NCBI GenBank assembly: GCA_937923965.1
Contig: CALDTL010000027.1
Coordinates: 1 to 35,695, forward strand
Length of the DNA: 35,695 nucleotides
Direction of reading: 5' to 3'
From: an uncultured Caulobacterales bacterium
Lineage (GTDB): Bacteria; Pseudomonadota; Alphaproteobacteria; Caulobacterales; Maricaulaceae
The notes beneath the pieces are model-generated. The model worked only from the letters and a program-made list of their open reading frames with translations. It did not search any database and was not told the origin of the DNA. Made by a program: the position numbers and the translations under genes. Positions 8,326 to 16,446 of this stretch are shown one piece after another (the stretch's first letter is position 1; each line of letters begins with the position of its first letter).

Positions 8326-8729
8326 GGGTCCTCTTTATTTGTCGGCTCAATTCCGTTCGGTCGCCTATGGCCGAAGGACTACTCCGTAAGCGATTAGGCA
8401 ATGCGGCCGTCGTTAAAAGTTGCGGCCTCACGCCAGATGATCCGAATGATTTCATGATTAGCATCATGAATGAGGTCGGCATTGATATGTCGAACCATCA
8501 GCCTGTCGCTTTGGCGGACCTCAAGGATGAGAACTTTGACCGTATTATCGCTTTTACCCAGGACGCGAAAGATGGAGCAGACGCCGTTTTTGCAAATAAT
8601 GTCCCAGCGATAGAGCTGTGGGCCGTCCCAAACCCGGGTGAAGGATCACTCGACGTTCGCGCCTTGCTCAATAATTACCGTGCGATCCGCTCAAATATAG
8701 ACGCCCGCTTAGGCCGCGAATTCAGATAA
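8322..8729 (+). CDS. Low-molecular-weight protein tyrosine phosphatase homolog
   Basis: A 135-residue member of the LMW-PTP/ArsC-like fold. The phosphate-binding loop CRLNSVRS (Cys7 to Arg13) fits CX5R(S/T) and directly follows the start strand MRVLFI. In related alphaproteobacterial proteins the general acid is the Asp in a WPxxDP segment near the C-terminus; the corresponding segment here reads WAVPNPGEGS, so the acid appears to be Asn. The enzyme may therefore be slow or serve as a binding protein. It lies in the conserved UPF0262 - phosphatase - infA order and starts by an ATGA overlap with UPF0262; the longer start at 8295 has no support. The substrate is unknown. Confidence 0.85.
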   Translation: MRVLFICRLNSVRSPMAEGLLRKRLGNAAVVKSCGLTPDDPNDFMISIMNEVGIDMSNHQPVALADLKDENFDRIIAFTQDAKDGADAVFANNVPAIELWAVPNPGEGSLDVRALLNNYRAIRSNIDARLGREFR

Positions 8730-8806
8730 TCCGGTATAAACCCCTTTCATACTGCCTGAATCTGCCTATATAACGCCTGTAATTGGCTCAGAATGAAGGA
8801 TTAAGC

Positions 8807-9025
8807 TTGGCTAAAGAAGAACTATTGGAATTTGAAGGTGAAGTGGTAGAGCTACTTCCCAATGCAACGTTCCGCGTAAAACTCGTAAATGATCATGAGA
8901 TCATAGCACATACAGCTGGCCGGATGCGTAAAAATCGTATCCGCGTGCTAGCCGGAGACCATGTCACCGTAGAGATGACCCCTTATGATTTGACCAAAGG
9001 TCGGATCACCTACCGATTTAAATAA
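8807..9025 (+). CDS. infA: Translation initiation factor IF-1 (TTG start)
   Basis: 72 codons, exactly the usual IF-1 length. It is a single OB-fold protein that binds the 30S A site during initiation. The sequence [19 protein letters not shown] through to GRITYRFK is near the family consensus. Its start must be TTG at 8807, since the family's second residue Ala-Lys-Glu-Glu follows directly and AAGGA lies at 8796-8800, six bases ahead. A second in-frame TTG at 8783 would add eight unrelated residues and lacks such a site. A TATAAC-like element near 8768-8773 may be the gene's own promoter. Confidence 0.96.
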   Translation: MAKEELLEFEGEVVELLPNATFRVKLVNDHEIIAHTAGRMRKNRIRVLAGDHVTVEMTPYDLTKGRITYRFK

Positions 9026-9035
9026 TAGCTTTGGG

Positions 9036-9602
9036 ATGAAACCCTTCATCCTGGCCAGTGCCAGTCCACGACGCCATGACTTGCTCGCGCAAATTGGCCT
9101 GACCCCAGAGCAAATTATCCCTGCAGATATTAATGAAGACCCCATAGAGGGCGAACTTCCTCGCGCACATGCATTAAGGCTGGCCTGTGAAAAAGCAAAA
9201 AAAGTCGCCTCGACTCATACTAAGCAAATTATCCTTGCCTCTGACACAGTCGTTGGTGTGGGGCGGCGTATTTTACCCAAAACAGAGGCCCGCGAGGCCG
9301 CAGAAGCTTGCTTAAGGCTCTTGTCAGGCCGCAGTCACCGTGTTTTCACGGGCGTTGCCGTGATTGATAGTGAAGGTGGATTGCGCTCGCGTGTTTCTGA
9401 GACGCGCTTGAAAATGAAACGCCTTAGCGAGCCTGAAATTATCGAATATCTCGAGAGCGGTGAATGGAATGGCAAGGCAGGCGGTTATGGTATCCAAGGC
9501 CTTGCGGGCGCCTATATCCATCATATTTCAGGCTCTTACACAGGCGTCGTAGGGTTGCCGGTATATGAAACGCGCGCGCTATTGATAGCGGCCTGCACGT
9601 GA
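9036..9602 (+). CDS. maf: Maf-like nucleoside triphosphate pyrophosphatase
   Basis: 188 residues. Maf proteins hydrolyse dTTP, UTP or modified nucleotides to monophosphates and affect septum formation when overproduced. The signature SASPRR is at residues 8-13, the conserved ASDTVV near 69-74 includes the metal-binding Asp, and WNGKAGGYGIQG near 148-159 is characteristic of the family. It starts 10 bases after infA and ends in a GTGA overlap with the RNase G-like gene. I cannot tell from sequence alone which nucleotide it prefers. Confidence 0.94.
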   Translation: MKPFILASASPRRHDLLAQIGLTPEQIIPADINEDPIEGELPRAHALRLACEKAKKVASTHTKQIILASDTVVGVGRRILPKTEAREAAEACLRLLSGRSHRVFTGVAVIDSEGGLRSRVSETRLKMKRLSEPEIIEYLESGEWNGKAGGYGIQGLAGAYIHHISGSYTGVVGLPVYETRALLIAACT

Positions 9603-10612
9603 AACGGCGGGCGGTTATCGAGAAGGCTGTCGGTGAAACGCGTGCGGCGATCTATGAAGGTCGCCGAATGGTTGAACTTCATCTCGACAGACCGTGGCAG
9701 ACAACGCCCCGAACAGGCGATATTTATACGGGCAGAATAAGCTCTATCGACGCTTCGGTTGCTGGGGCTTGGGTTGATATTGGACCGCAAGCGGCGCCCG
9801 CACTCCTGCCATTTGCCGCTCAAAAGAATATGCCCAAATTAACCGAAGGGCAGGGCGTTGAGGTCAGTATTTTAAGATCGCAAATTGGACAGAAAGGCGC
9901 GACCCTTAAGTTTTTGCACGAGTCAGATAATAAAGTGGGTCTCGTCAAAAAACTTACCCTAACAGAGCGCCTTTTGTTGCGGTTCCCTGATATCACATTT
10001 GATGAGGCTGCGGTGAATGCGGTGGATAACGCCTGCGAGATTTCTCTTGCCGTGCCTGGCGGTGGGTCAATCACGTTAGAGCAAACTCAAGCCTTGCTCG
10101 CAATTGATGTTGATAAGGGCAGCGCTGTTTCGGCTGCGGGCGCGGCCAATGAGGCAGCAAAGCTCGTCGCCTCCCAGCTTCGCCTCCGCGGCCTCGGCGG
10201 TTTGGTCGTGATTGATTTCCCGAACCTGCGGCAACCCAAGCAGCGCAAGACTTTGGAAAACGTGTTTGAGGCGGCCTGTGAGGCGGACCCAAACATTACG
10301 AAATTCAATAGTCTATCTCGTTTTGGCGTCATCGAAATGACACGCGCAAAGCCCGATTTGTCTTTGGACGACCTCATAAATACTCGTCATGGAGACCCGA
10401 AAATTGAGACAGTGGCTTTGCGGGCGCTGAGGCGCTTGACGCGCGAGGCGGCAGTTTCCCCAGGCGCTCAAATGGAACTCAGCGTAACGCCGGAAATACA
10501 GGCTTGGCTGAATGAGGCACCCTTTGATTGGCACGCTGACCTCATAGAGAGCATTGGCGCGCGGTTTAAGATTGTCGAGGGCAGGGATGTAAATGTGAGT
10601 GCCGACCGATGA
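9599..10612 (+). CDS. Short RNase E/G family ribonuclease
   Basis: 337 residues, clearly shorter than E. coli RNase G (489) or RNase E. An S1-like RNA-binding domain spans about 38-110 (GDIYTGRISSIDASVAGAW). The two magnesium-binding aspartates are recognisable in LLAIDVDKGS near 168-172 and GLVVIDFPNL near 205. The zinc-link cysteines (CPxCxG) are missing, but the next gene, yacG, encodes a small zinc protein. The gene begins with GTG sharing bases with the maf stop, and ends by overlapping yacG (ATGA), so the three are translationally linked. A role in rRNA or mRNA processing is inferred from the family. It may be labelled rng in some annotations. Confidence 0.9.
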   Translation: MKRRAVIEKAVGETRAAIYEGRRMVELHLDRPWQTTPRTGDIYTGRISSIDASVAGAWVDIGPQAAPALLPFAAQKNMPKLTEGQGVEVSILRSQIGQKGATLKFLHESDNKVGLVKKLTLTERLLLRFPDITFDEAAVNAVDNACEISLAVPGGGSITLEQTQALLAIDVDKGSAVSAAGAANEAAKLVASQLRLRGLGGLVVIDFPNLRQPKQRKTLENVFEAACEADPNITKFNSLSRFGVIEMTRAKPDLSLDDLINTRHGDPKIETVALRALRRLTREAAVSPGAQMELSVTPEIQAWLNEAPFDWHADLIESIGARFKIVEGRDVNVSADR

Positions 10613-10800
10613 AAACCTGCAAGTACTGCAAGAGAAATCCTATCATTGAAGGGTTTAAACCCTTTTGTTCGAAACGGTGTGCGGATTTGGACTTAGGCCA
10701 ATGGCTAACTGGTGGATATGCAATTCCGACGGACGACGCGGGACCTGATCGGCACGGGGACGCCGAGGAACCCGATCCCTATCGTCCCGCAAATGATTAG
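10609..10800 (+). CDS. yacG: YacG, zinc-binding DNA gyrase inhibitor
   Basis: 63 residues. Four cysteines (C4, C7, C20, C24) form the YacG zinc finger, followed by the diagnostic ADLDLGQWLTGGYAIP. E. coli YacG binds GyrB and blocks DNA binding by gyrase. The C-terminus is acidic and Pro-rich, as usual. It begins in an ATGA overlap with the RNase G-like gene and ends by sharing its stop with the convergent phosphodiesterase gene, so no terminator fits between them. Confidence 0.94.
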   Translation: MKTCKYCKRNPIIEGFKPFCSKRCADLDLGQWLTGGYAIPTDDAGPDRHGDAEEPDPYRPAND

Positions 10801-11600
10801 GCGAAGCTGTCAAAAACAGCTTTTGAATCTATAAAGTAATCATCCAAACCGAGATTTTTTTCAGCCCAATCCACGCCGTCTCGGGTTACATAAGAGAATG
10901 CGGAGACTCTCATGCCATCGGATTGATAGTCTTTGACAAGTTCCTGGGTGACCATATCGACAGGGACGCAGACATTATTGACGAGTTCGCGTATTTCGCC
11001 TCGGAGCGGCCCGTTAACGAACCAACCGGAGCGCTCTCCCATCACCAGTGTTCTGTCGGGGCGCGGAACCTGTCCGTTTTTCGCTTCATAGATTCGGTGG
11101 ATAGATCTAATCGCTGCGTTTGGTTTTCTGCACCAATGGGAAAACGTCAATTCCGCGTCTGGCATTAAGTCATGAATGGCATAGAGGGTTTCCGGGAGCC
11201 AACTGACCCAAATGACTCTATCTTCAATTCTGAAGATTTTGGAGAGCGCGACCAGCATATCCTCAAACCCCGCATCTTTTATATCAATCAACAGCCGGGC
11301 CTTGTTGGTATGGGCGGCGGCAACTGCGAGAAGGACTTCAAAGGTCGGCATAAGCGCAAAGACACCCCCCAGGTCTTTGAGATCATGAGCCATTATCTCA
11401 CAAATTTTGTATGTTTGACCGTCTGGCGCAACAGCAGCTTCGTCATGATAAATGATTGGAGTGCCACAGCGGGTAACGCGAATATCAAATTCCACTTGCG
11501 CCGCGCCGAAGTCTAACGCGGATACCAAACCTTCAATCGTATTTTCAAATTTGGAAAAGCCGCGAAAACGGTGGGAAACAAGTTGTGATATATCGACCAT
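10797..11600 (-). CDS. Glycerophosphodiester phosphodiesterase family protein
   Basis: 267 residues from the ATG at 11600; a GTG at 11618 would add six. GDPD enzymes cleave glycerophosphodiesters to glycerol-3-phosphate and an alcohol. Expected residues are present: His10-Arg11, ENT at 19-21, metal ligands Glu37 and Asp39 (QVEFDIRVT), and the catalytic His52-Asp53. DIKDAG further on matches the later strand that carries the next acid ligand. No signal peptide or membrane segment is evident, so it is probably cytoplasmic. It follows the DM13 gene by 24 bases (or 6) and probably shares its transcript. Its stop overlaps that of yacG. The exact substrate is unknown. Confidence 0.86.
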   Translation of the reverse strand: MVDISQLVSHRFRGFSKFENTIEGLVSALDFGAAQVEFDIRVTRCGTPIIYHDEAAVAPDGQTYKICEIMAHDLKDLGGVFALMPTFEVLLAVAAAHTNKARLLIDIKDAGFEDMLVALSKIFRIEDRVIWVSWLPETLYAIHDLMPDAELTFSHWCRKPNAAIRSIHRIYEAKNGQVPRPDRTLVMGERSGWFVNGPLRGEIRELVNNVCVPVDMVTQELVKDYQSDGMRVSAFSYVTRDGVDWAEKNLGLDDYFIDSKAVFDSFA

Positions 11601-11624
11601 GTATATGGCCTGAAGCACCGAAGC

Positions 11625-12017
11625 CTAAAGGTCAAATCCACCCCAAAGCACAGAATAAGCTTCGCACTGAATGACGATGCTCTGGTATTCTGAAATATCA
11701 ATATTTGCGGGAATGACGTAGCTTTGAGACCCGCGATGTGACTTCAATACGGACAAACGAACCGCGTCTAAATCCACGTCCTTTTCAGTCAGTTCCGATA
11801 GGGGGATTTTACTCAGATAGATTTTGAGGTCTGGTCCATTTTTAGTTTTGAAATCTTCCGAGAAAACGAGTTGGGTAGAGTTTTCAGAGGTTTCTATCTT
11901 AGCTGACCCTTCGATAGAATATCTCTTTTTCACAAACGGTTTCTCCGACGTATCGCTGGCAAATGCGAACGAAAAGGACAGAATAAGGCTCGCAACGATC
12001 AGGAAATTTTTCATCAT
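11625..12017 (-). CDS. Secreted DM13-domain protein
   Basis: 130 residues. Residues 1-20 (MMKNFLIVASLILSFSFAFA) form a signal peptide with an AFA cleavage site before Ser21. The mature part matches the DM13 domain: the GPDLKIYLS strand near 61-69, SYVIPANIDISEYQSIVI near 99-116, and a conserved Cys118 followed by an aromatic SVLWGGFDL end. DM13 domains have been proposed to have a redox or haem-related role; nothing here proves that. The protein should be periplasmic. It lies between tRNA-Phe and the phosphodiesterase gene on the same strand. Confidence 0.82.
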   Translation of the reverse strand: MMKNFLIVASLILSFSFAFASDTSEKPFVKKRYSIEGSAKIETSENSTQLVFSEDFKTKNGPDLKIYLSKIPLSELTEKDVDLDAVRLSVLKSHRGSQSYVIPANIDISEYQSIVIQCEAYSVLWGGFDL

Positions 12018-12115
12018 GGCACTTCAGTAAAGCACCAACAAAAAATCGCAAATCACTAGGCTGTGATTTCCACGAGGTAAATTTGGTTGCGGGAGTGGTA
12101 AAAACAAAAGCCATA

Positions 12116-12191
12116 TGGTGCCCGAACCTGGATTTGAACCAGGGACACACGGATTTTCAATCCGTTGCTCTACCAACTGAGCTATTCGGGC
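12116..12191 (-). tRNA. tRNA-Phe (anticodon GAA)
   Basis: The reverse strand gives GCCCGAA acceptor paired with TTCGGGC, D arm TAGCTCAGTTGGTAGAGC, anticodon stem ACGGA/TCCGT with loop TTGAAAA (anticodon GAA), and T arm CCTGG-TTCAAAT-CCAGG. Discriminator A and CCA are encoded. It is 76 nt with CCA. Upstream on its strand, TTGAAT and TATACG-like hexamers near 12207-12230 could be its promoter, but the match is weak. Confidence 0.96.
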
Positions 12192-12292
12192 ACTATAAAG
12201 TGTGGCGGACGTATAGTCTTGGGATTCAACTGTGTCCACACTGTTTATAGCGGAAACTGCATGTGATTTTTGGTCTGTATTTTCTTTGCTTT

Positions 12293-12307
12293 TGCGAATT
12301 ATTCGCA
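12293..12307 (+). promoter_or_regulatory. Fur-like operator upstream of feoA
   Basis: TGCGAATTATTCGCA is a perfect 7-1-7 palindrome ending 13 bases before the feoA ATG. It keeps the GAAT-N-ATTC core of the 7-1-7 Fur box (TGAGAATNATTCTCA), with C in place of A at the third position of each arm. Repression of ferrous iron uptake by iron-loaded Fur is the obvious reading; an Irr- or other FUR-family site is possible in alphaproteobacteria. Confidence 0.78.
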
Positions 12308-12320
12308 CTAAGCGTTTGGA

Positions 12321-12572
12321 ATGGTACATCGGCTCACAGACCTTACTAAAAACCAATCCGGTACGATTATTGGTTTTGATGAAACCGACGCAGGTCTGTC
12401 TATTCGTTTAAGAGAGATTGGCTTCGCAGAGGGTGACAATGTAACGCCGCTCCACTTTGGGTTTTTTGGTAAAAACCCGATATCCGTCCGGGTGAACGGC
12501 GCCTTAATTGCCCTCCGCCGAGATGATGCGAGCGCTATACTCGTCCAAACACAGACTGAGGCAAGAATTTAA
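12321..12572 (+). CDS. feoA: FeoA, ferrous iron transport accessory protein
   Basis: 83 residues with the FeoA SH3-like fold: an LTDLTKNQSGTIIGF opening, SIRLREIGFAEGDNV in the middle and NPISVRVNGALIALRRDDA at the end, which is the usual FeoA core. FeoA is a cytosolic partner of FeoB in Fe(II) import. It starts 14 bases after the Fur-like palindrome, and its TAA shares one base with the feoB ATG (TAATG), so the pair is coupled. Confidence 0.93.
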   Translation: MVHRLTDLTKNQSGTIIGFDETDAGLSIRLREIGFAEGDNVTPLHFGFFGKNPISVRVNGALIALRRDDASAILVQTQTEARI

Positions 12573-14413
12573 TGTCCGAGGTGCAGACTTTGCGACTTGC
12601 GCTTTTGGGAGCGCCCAACTGCGGCAAGTCCTCGCTCTTCAATGCGTTGACCGGTGGAAAAGCGAAAGTTGCCAACTACCCTGGCGTAACAGTGGAGTAT
12701 CGCAAGGGCGAGTTTGGGCTCGCGGACGGAAAGACTGTTGAGTTGCTTGACCTGCCTGGGGTTTATGGAGATTGCGGACACAGCATGGACGAGCGCGTCG
12801 CGCTAGATGCAGTACGCGGGGACCTTGAGGGCGAGCGCGCACCCGATGCGATTTTGTTCATGATGGATGCTAGTCACATCAATACGCATTTGCACAATGT
12901 GCTGCAGGCAAAGAACCATGGCCTTCCCATTGTGTTGGTTTTGAACATGATGGACATGGCTGCGCGGGATGGGATTACAATTGATATCCCGACGTTGGAG
13001 AAAGAACTCGGCATTCCGGTCATATCTTGCGTGGCCGTTCGAATTTCTGGTCGGGCTCAGTTGATGGAATATTTGGAAGAGTGGGGCGGAGATGTTTCAT
13101 TTGGATCCGCTGTGAAACCGACTGAGGAAGGTGGTTCACTTAAAGAAATTCAGGAACGTGCTCGGTCCATTACGCGGAGTGCCGTTAGTCGCGTTGAGCA
13201 GACAGAAACATTTTCGCAACGAATCGATAATTGGGTTTTACACCCAGTTATCGGCATCGTGATTCTCTTTTTGATCCTCTTCACTATGTTCCAAGCCGTC
13301 TATACGTGGTCAGGGCCTGCTATGGGTGTAATCGAATGGATCATAGCGGCGTTGCAGCGCGGCGCGGCGGCCGTTCTGCCAGAGGGATTGATGACATCTC
13401 TGGTAGTTGATGGAATGATTGCTGGCGTCGGTGCCGTTTTAATTTTTCTGCCGCAAATTATCATTCTTTTCGCATTTATACTTCTTCTGGAGGCGTCGGG
13501 ATACATGGCAAGAGCGGCCTTCCTCGTTGACACTCTAATGGCCAAGGTTGGTCTGAACGGGCGGGCTTTTATTCCGCTTTTGTCCAGCTTCGCGTGCGCC
13601 ATACCCGGCATTATGGCCGCTCGCACCGTCGAGCAGGAGCGAGATAGGATAACCACAATTTTGATTGCCCCGCTTATGACCTGTGCCGCCCGCTGGCCGG
13701 TCTATTTCCTCATCATTGGGGCATTTATCCCAGCGGCTAAAATTGGGCCATTTTCACAGCAAGGGCTTGTTGCATTTGGACTGATATTAATCGGCATCTT
13801 TTTTGCTCTCATCATGGCAGCTATTTTCAAGCGAACGCTTACGCAGGGCGATAGTTCGGGGCTTCTAATTGAGTTACCAAGTTACAAGATGCCGGTATTT
13901 AAAGATTATCTTGTCGGACTATGGGATCGTGGGATGATTTTTGTAAACCGTGCGGGGCGTATCATTCTACCCGCCTCCGTGATCATATGGGTTCTCGCAA
14001 CCTTCCCAACAAAATTGAACGGCATTGCGGGAACCTGGGCCGGTAAACTTGGAGGCATGATTGAGCCTATTTTGAGGCCGATTGGGTTTAATTTGGAAAT
14101 AGCTATTTCTCTTATCCCGGCAATGGCGGCGCGTGAAGTTGCCGTTAGCTCTCTAGCGACGATTTATTCTATTGCCGAAGAAGATGCTGACACCAAGCTA
14201 TCCGCGCTCATTTCATCTCAATGGAGCCTGCCAACAGCACTCGCCTTTCTAGCCTGGTTCGTCTTTGCCCCGCAATGTCTTTCAACTTTTGCGATTATAC
14301 GGAAGGAAACGAATAGCTGGAAATGGCCGCTCTTCGCCTTCGGGTATTTGTTTGTTTTGGCTTATATCGCTGCAGGCCTGACTTTCCACACCGCGACGGC
14401 TTTTGGGCTTTAG
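12572..14413 (+). CDS. feoB: FeoB, ferrous iron transporter
   Basis: 613 residues, at the short end for FeoB. The N-terminal G domain has G1 GAPNCGKSSLFNAL (residues 13-26), NYPGVTVE as the switch I/G2 region, G3 DLPGVYGD and G4 NMMD. A helical spacer follows to about residue 220. The membrane part has about eight hydrophobic helices, including the Cys-containing segments FACAIPGIMA and LMTCAARWPVYF that correspond to the conserved cysteine-bearing gate motifs of FeoB. GREVAV-like AAREVAVSSLATIY lies near 520. It is in the inner membrane and imports Fe(II). The gene ends 12 bases before the convergent DUF3089 gene. Confidence 0.96.
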   Translation: MSEVQTLRLALLGAPNCGKSSLFNALTGGKAKVANYPGVTVEYRKGEFGLADGKTVELLDLPGVYGDCGHSMDERVALDAVRGDLEGERAPDAILFMMDASHINTHLHNVLQAKNHGLPIVLVLNMMDMAARDGITIDIPTLEKELGIPVISCVAVRISGRAQLMEYLEEWGGDVSFGSAVKPTEEGGSLKEIQERARSITRSAVSRVEQTETFSQRIDNWVLHPVIGIVILFLILFTMFQAVYTWSGPAMGVIEWIIAALQRGAAAVLPEGLMTSLVVDGMIAGVGAVLIFLPQIIILFAFILLLEASGYMARAAFLVDTLMAKVGLNGRAFIPLLSSFACAIPGIMAARTVEQERDRITTILIAPLMTCAARWPVYFLIIGAFIPAAKIGPFSQQGLVAFGLILIGIFFALIMAAIFKRTLTQGDSSGLLIELPSYKMPVFKDYLVGLWDRGMIFVNRAGRIILPASVIIWVLATFPTKLNGIAGTWAGKLGGMIEPILRPIGFNLEIAISLIPAMAAREVAVSSLATIYSIAEEDADTKLSALISSQWSLPTALAFLAWFVFAPQCLSTFAIIRKETNSWKWPLFAFGYLFVLAYIAAGLTFHTATAFGL

Positions 14414-14425
14414 CCGTGATCATTA

Positions 14426-15622
14426 CTAATCGGGCGGCGTGACGGGCGCGTCCTTTATCTCTTCCATCTCAAAACCATCCAGAAGAGGTCCAGCTCGCTC
14501 TGGTAAGGTATTAGAGCTCAACAGATTTTGCACTCGGCGCTTCGCGTCTTGCTTCAAATCTTCGTAAAATAAATTGGACGGCAAAGTCCTAAATTTAGCC
14601 CCGACCTGTATGGGACGGCGTAAGGATTTACTACGCGGGGTATCAACCAATAGAAGTCCATCTTGACATTGAGCACCAGACTGTTTCGTGAGGGAGGCCG
14701 GAACCATATCTGGATCTAACCCTTCCGCAGCCACGCCGCCCAAATGAAGTCGCGGTGGAGCATAATCCTCTGACTGACTCCAAAGAAGCGGATTGATACA
14801 AAGTGTCTCGCGATTGCCGTTTGGCTTATACGCCTGCCCGTCAAATACCAGTGATCGCTCCGCAAACCGCTGCGCAATCACTTTGTCTTTCGGCGTGAAA
14901 CTGCCGAAAGCGACTACACATTGCGACTGCTTGGTCGATGTGCATGGGGAAAGATTTGATAATGGGCCCTCAAAACTGTCCAAAGGCAAGGGATGATCAA
15001 TGACATAAGCGACGGCGAGGCGGGCTTTTAACTCGCCTTGGAAAAAATCCATGAGAATCCGCTGCACATGGCTACCACCTTGGTTATGGCCAACTAAAAC
15101 GATTGGCCGTTCGGGCGGGGATTCCGCCAGAAAGGTTTTGAAAGCGCGCTTCACATCTTGATAGGCAAAATCCTGCGCTTGCTGGGCATCCTCGCGATTT
15201 GTCATAAAAGCATAAAGCGACGCTTGTCGGTAATATGGCGCGAAGAGGCGACCCGCCTCTCCATAGGGCGAAACATAATTTGGGCGAACAATACGCTGAA
15301 GCTTGTTTTTTCGTTTGAAGTCATCAAAGGGCAGGTTCCAATGTTCACCGCCGCGATAAACACTGGGCACAACCACAAAAACATCGCCTTTCGCTTGCAG
15401 GGTAAAGGGATCAACGCCGAGATCCGGTTGTGCGAGCCAGCTTTCGAGAGACGCATAATCAGCAGCGGCAGGGGGCTCATAGGTTTGGAATGGTTGTCCC
15501 GGGTCTTGTATCGATTGAAATATGTCATCACGATAGACATAGGCGAATAGGAGGCCGACCAATAACACGCTCGTTACAGACCCTATTATTGCCTTTGTTT
15601 TTTTCAAATCCCGCTTTCGCAT
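14426..15622 (-). CDS. DUF3089 alpha/beta-hydrolase homolog, nucleophile Ser replaced
   Basis: 398 residues. An N-terminal membrane anchor (IIGSVTSVLLVGLLFAYVY, residues 12-30) suggests a periplasmic protein tethered to the inner membrane. DUF3089 features include DVFVVVPSVYRGGEHWN near 80-96, then APYYRQASLYAF, and FAYQDVKRAFKTFL before the elbow strand RPIVLVGHNQGGSH near 172-185. In family members I know, this elbow reads GHSQG, with Ser as nucleophile; here the codon is AAC (Asn). The rest of the domain is intact and there are no frame breaks, so this is a possible pseudoenzyme rather than a pseudogene. The gene is divergent from DUF502 and convergent with feoB. Confidence 0.8.
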   Translation of the reverse strand: MRKRDLKKTKAIIGSVTSVLLVGLLFAYVYRDDIFQSIQDPGQPFQTYEPPAAADYASLESWLAQPDLGVDPFTLQAKGDVFVVVPSVYRGGEHWNLPFDDFKRKNKLQRIVRPNYVSPYGEAGRLFAPYYRQASLYAFMTNREDAQQAQDFAYQDVKRAFKTFLAESPPERPIVLVGHNQGGSHVQRILMDFFQGELKARLAVAYVIDHPLPLDSFEGPLSNLSPCTSTKQSQCVVAFGSFTPKDKVIAQRFAERSLVFDGQAYKPNGNRETLCINPLLWSQSEDYAPPRLHLGGVAAEGLDPDMVPASLTKQSGAQCQDGLLLVDTPRSKSLRRPIQVGAKFRTLPSNLFYEDLKQDAKRRVQNLLSSNTLPERAGPLLDGFEMEEIKDAPVTPPD

Positions 15623-15729
15623 ATCTCACATCCCAATTTCGTCATATAGCACCTATCCGATTGCATGTCTTAGCGGTAGAGCGCATGACGCGGTGTACTA
15701 AGATTTAAGGATTTGTCAGGGAGCCATTA

Positions 15730-16446
15730 ATGGACAATCCAAAGCATACTCACAAACCTCGCCTCAGTCTATTGAAGTGGGCTCGAAACCGATTCTTTGC
15801 TGGTGTCATTGTCGCAATTCCTATCGTGGCCACATATTTAGCCGTTAGTTGGGTGGTCTCGAAAATTGATCAGAATGTATTCAGGCTTATCCCTGATCGC
15901 TTCAACCCAGAAACCTATTTGGGATTTGCTATCCCGGGCCTTGGAATAATCATTTCAATCATATTGCTATTTTTTCTCGGTATCATCGCATCAAACTTTA
16001 TTGGGAAATCACTGATCAAATCAGGCGAGGGGTTGCTTGACCGTGTCCCTGTCGTCAGCCCGATTTATAATGCCCTGAAACAGATTGTGCAGACGGTGGC
16101 GGCTCAAAAGGACCGTGCTTTCCGTGATGTTTGTTTGATCGAATATCCAAAGAAGGACCTATGGGCGATCGCATTTGTTACCGCTGATCTCAGCGGAGAG
16201 CCCGCGAGAGTTTTGGGAGAGGACATGGTCTGTGTGTTTGTCCCCACGACTCCAAACCCGACCTCAGGCTTTTTGCTCTTCGTAGAGAAAAAAAATATCC
16301 AGATCTTAGATATGACTCCAGAGGAGGGCGCCAAAATGATTATCTCGGGCGGAATGGTGTCAGGCCCGCAAAATGATATTCTAGATGCTGGCGGAGGAAT
16401 AGAATTTAACGCAGAGAAAACCAAAGGACCCACGCCCTCGCTTTAA
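15730..16446 (+). CDS. DUF502 family inner-membrane protein
   Basis: 238 residues. Two strong membrane helices are seen: FFAGVIVAIPIVATYLAVSW near 22-41, and the segment near 68-90 that includes ISIILLFFLGIIAS. The family motif VPVVSPIYNALKQIVQT follows near 105-121, and later VCVFVPTTPNPTSGFLLFV near 168-186, both typical of DUF502. The function is unknown. It is commonly found beside recG in alphaproteobacteria, as here. GGGAG lies a few bases ahead of the ATG. Its stop TAA overlaps that of recG (TTAA). Confidence 0.88.
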   Translation: MDNPKHTHKPRLSLLKWARNRFFAGVIVAIPIVATYLAVSWVVSKIDQNVFRLIPDRFNPETYLGFAIPGLGIIISIILLFFLGIIASNFIGKSLIKSGEGLLDRVPVVSPIYNALKQIVQTVAAQKDRAFRDVCLIEYPKKDLWAIAFVTADLSGEPARVLGEDMVCVFVPTTPNPTSGFLLFVEKKNIQILDMTPEEGAKMIISGGMVSGPQNDILDAGGGIEFNAEKTKGPTPSL

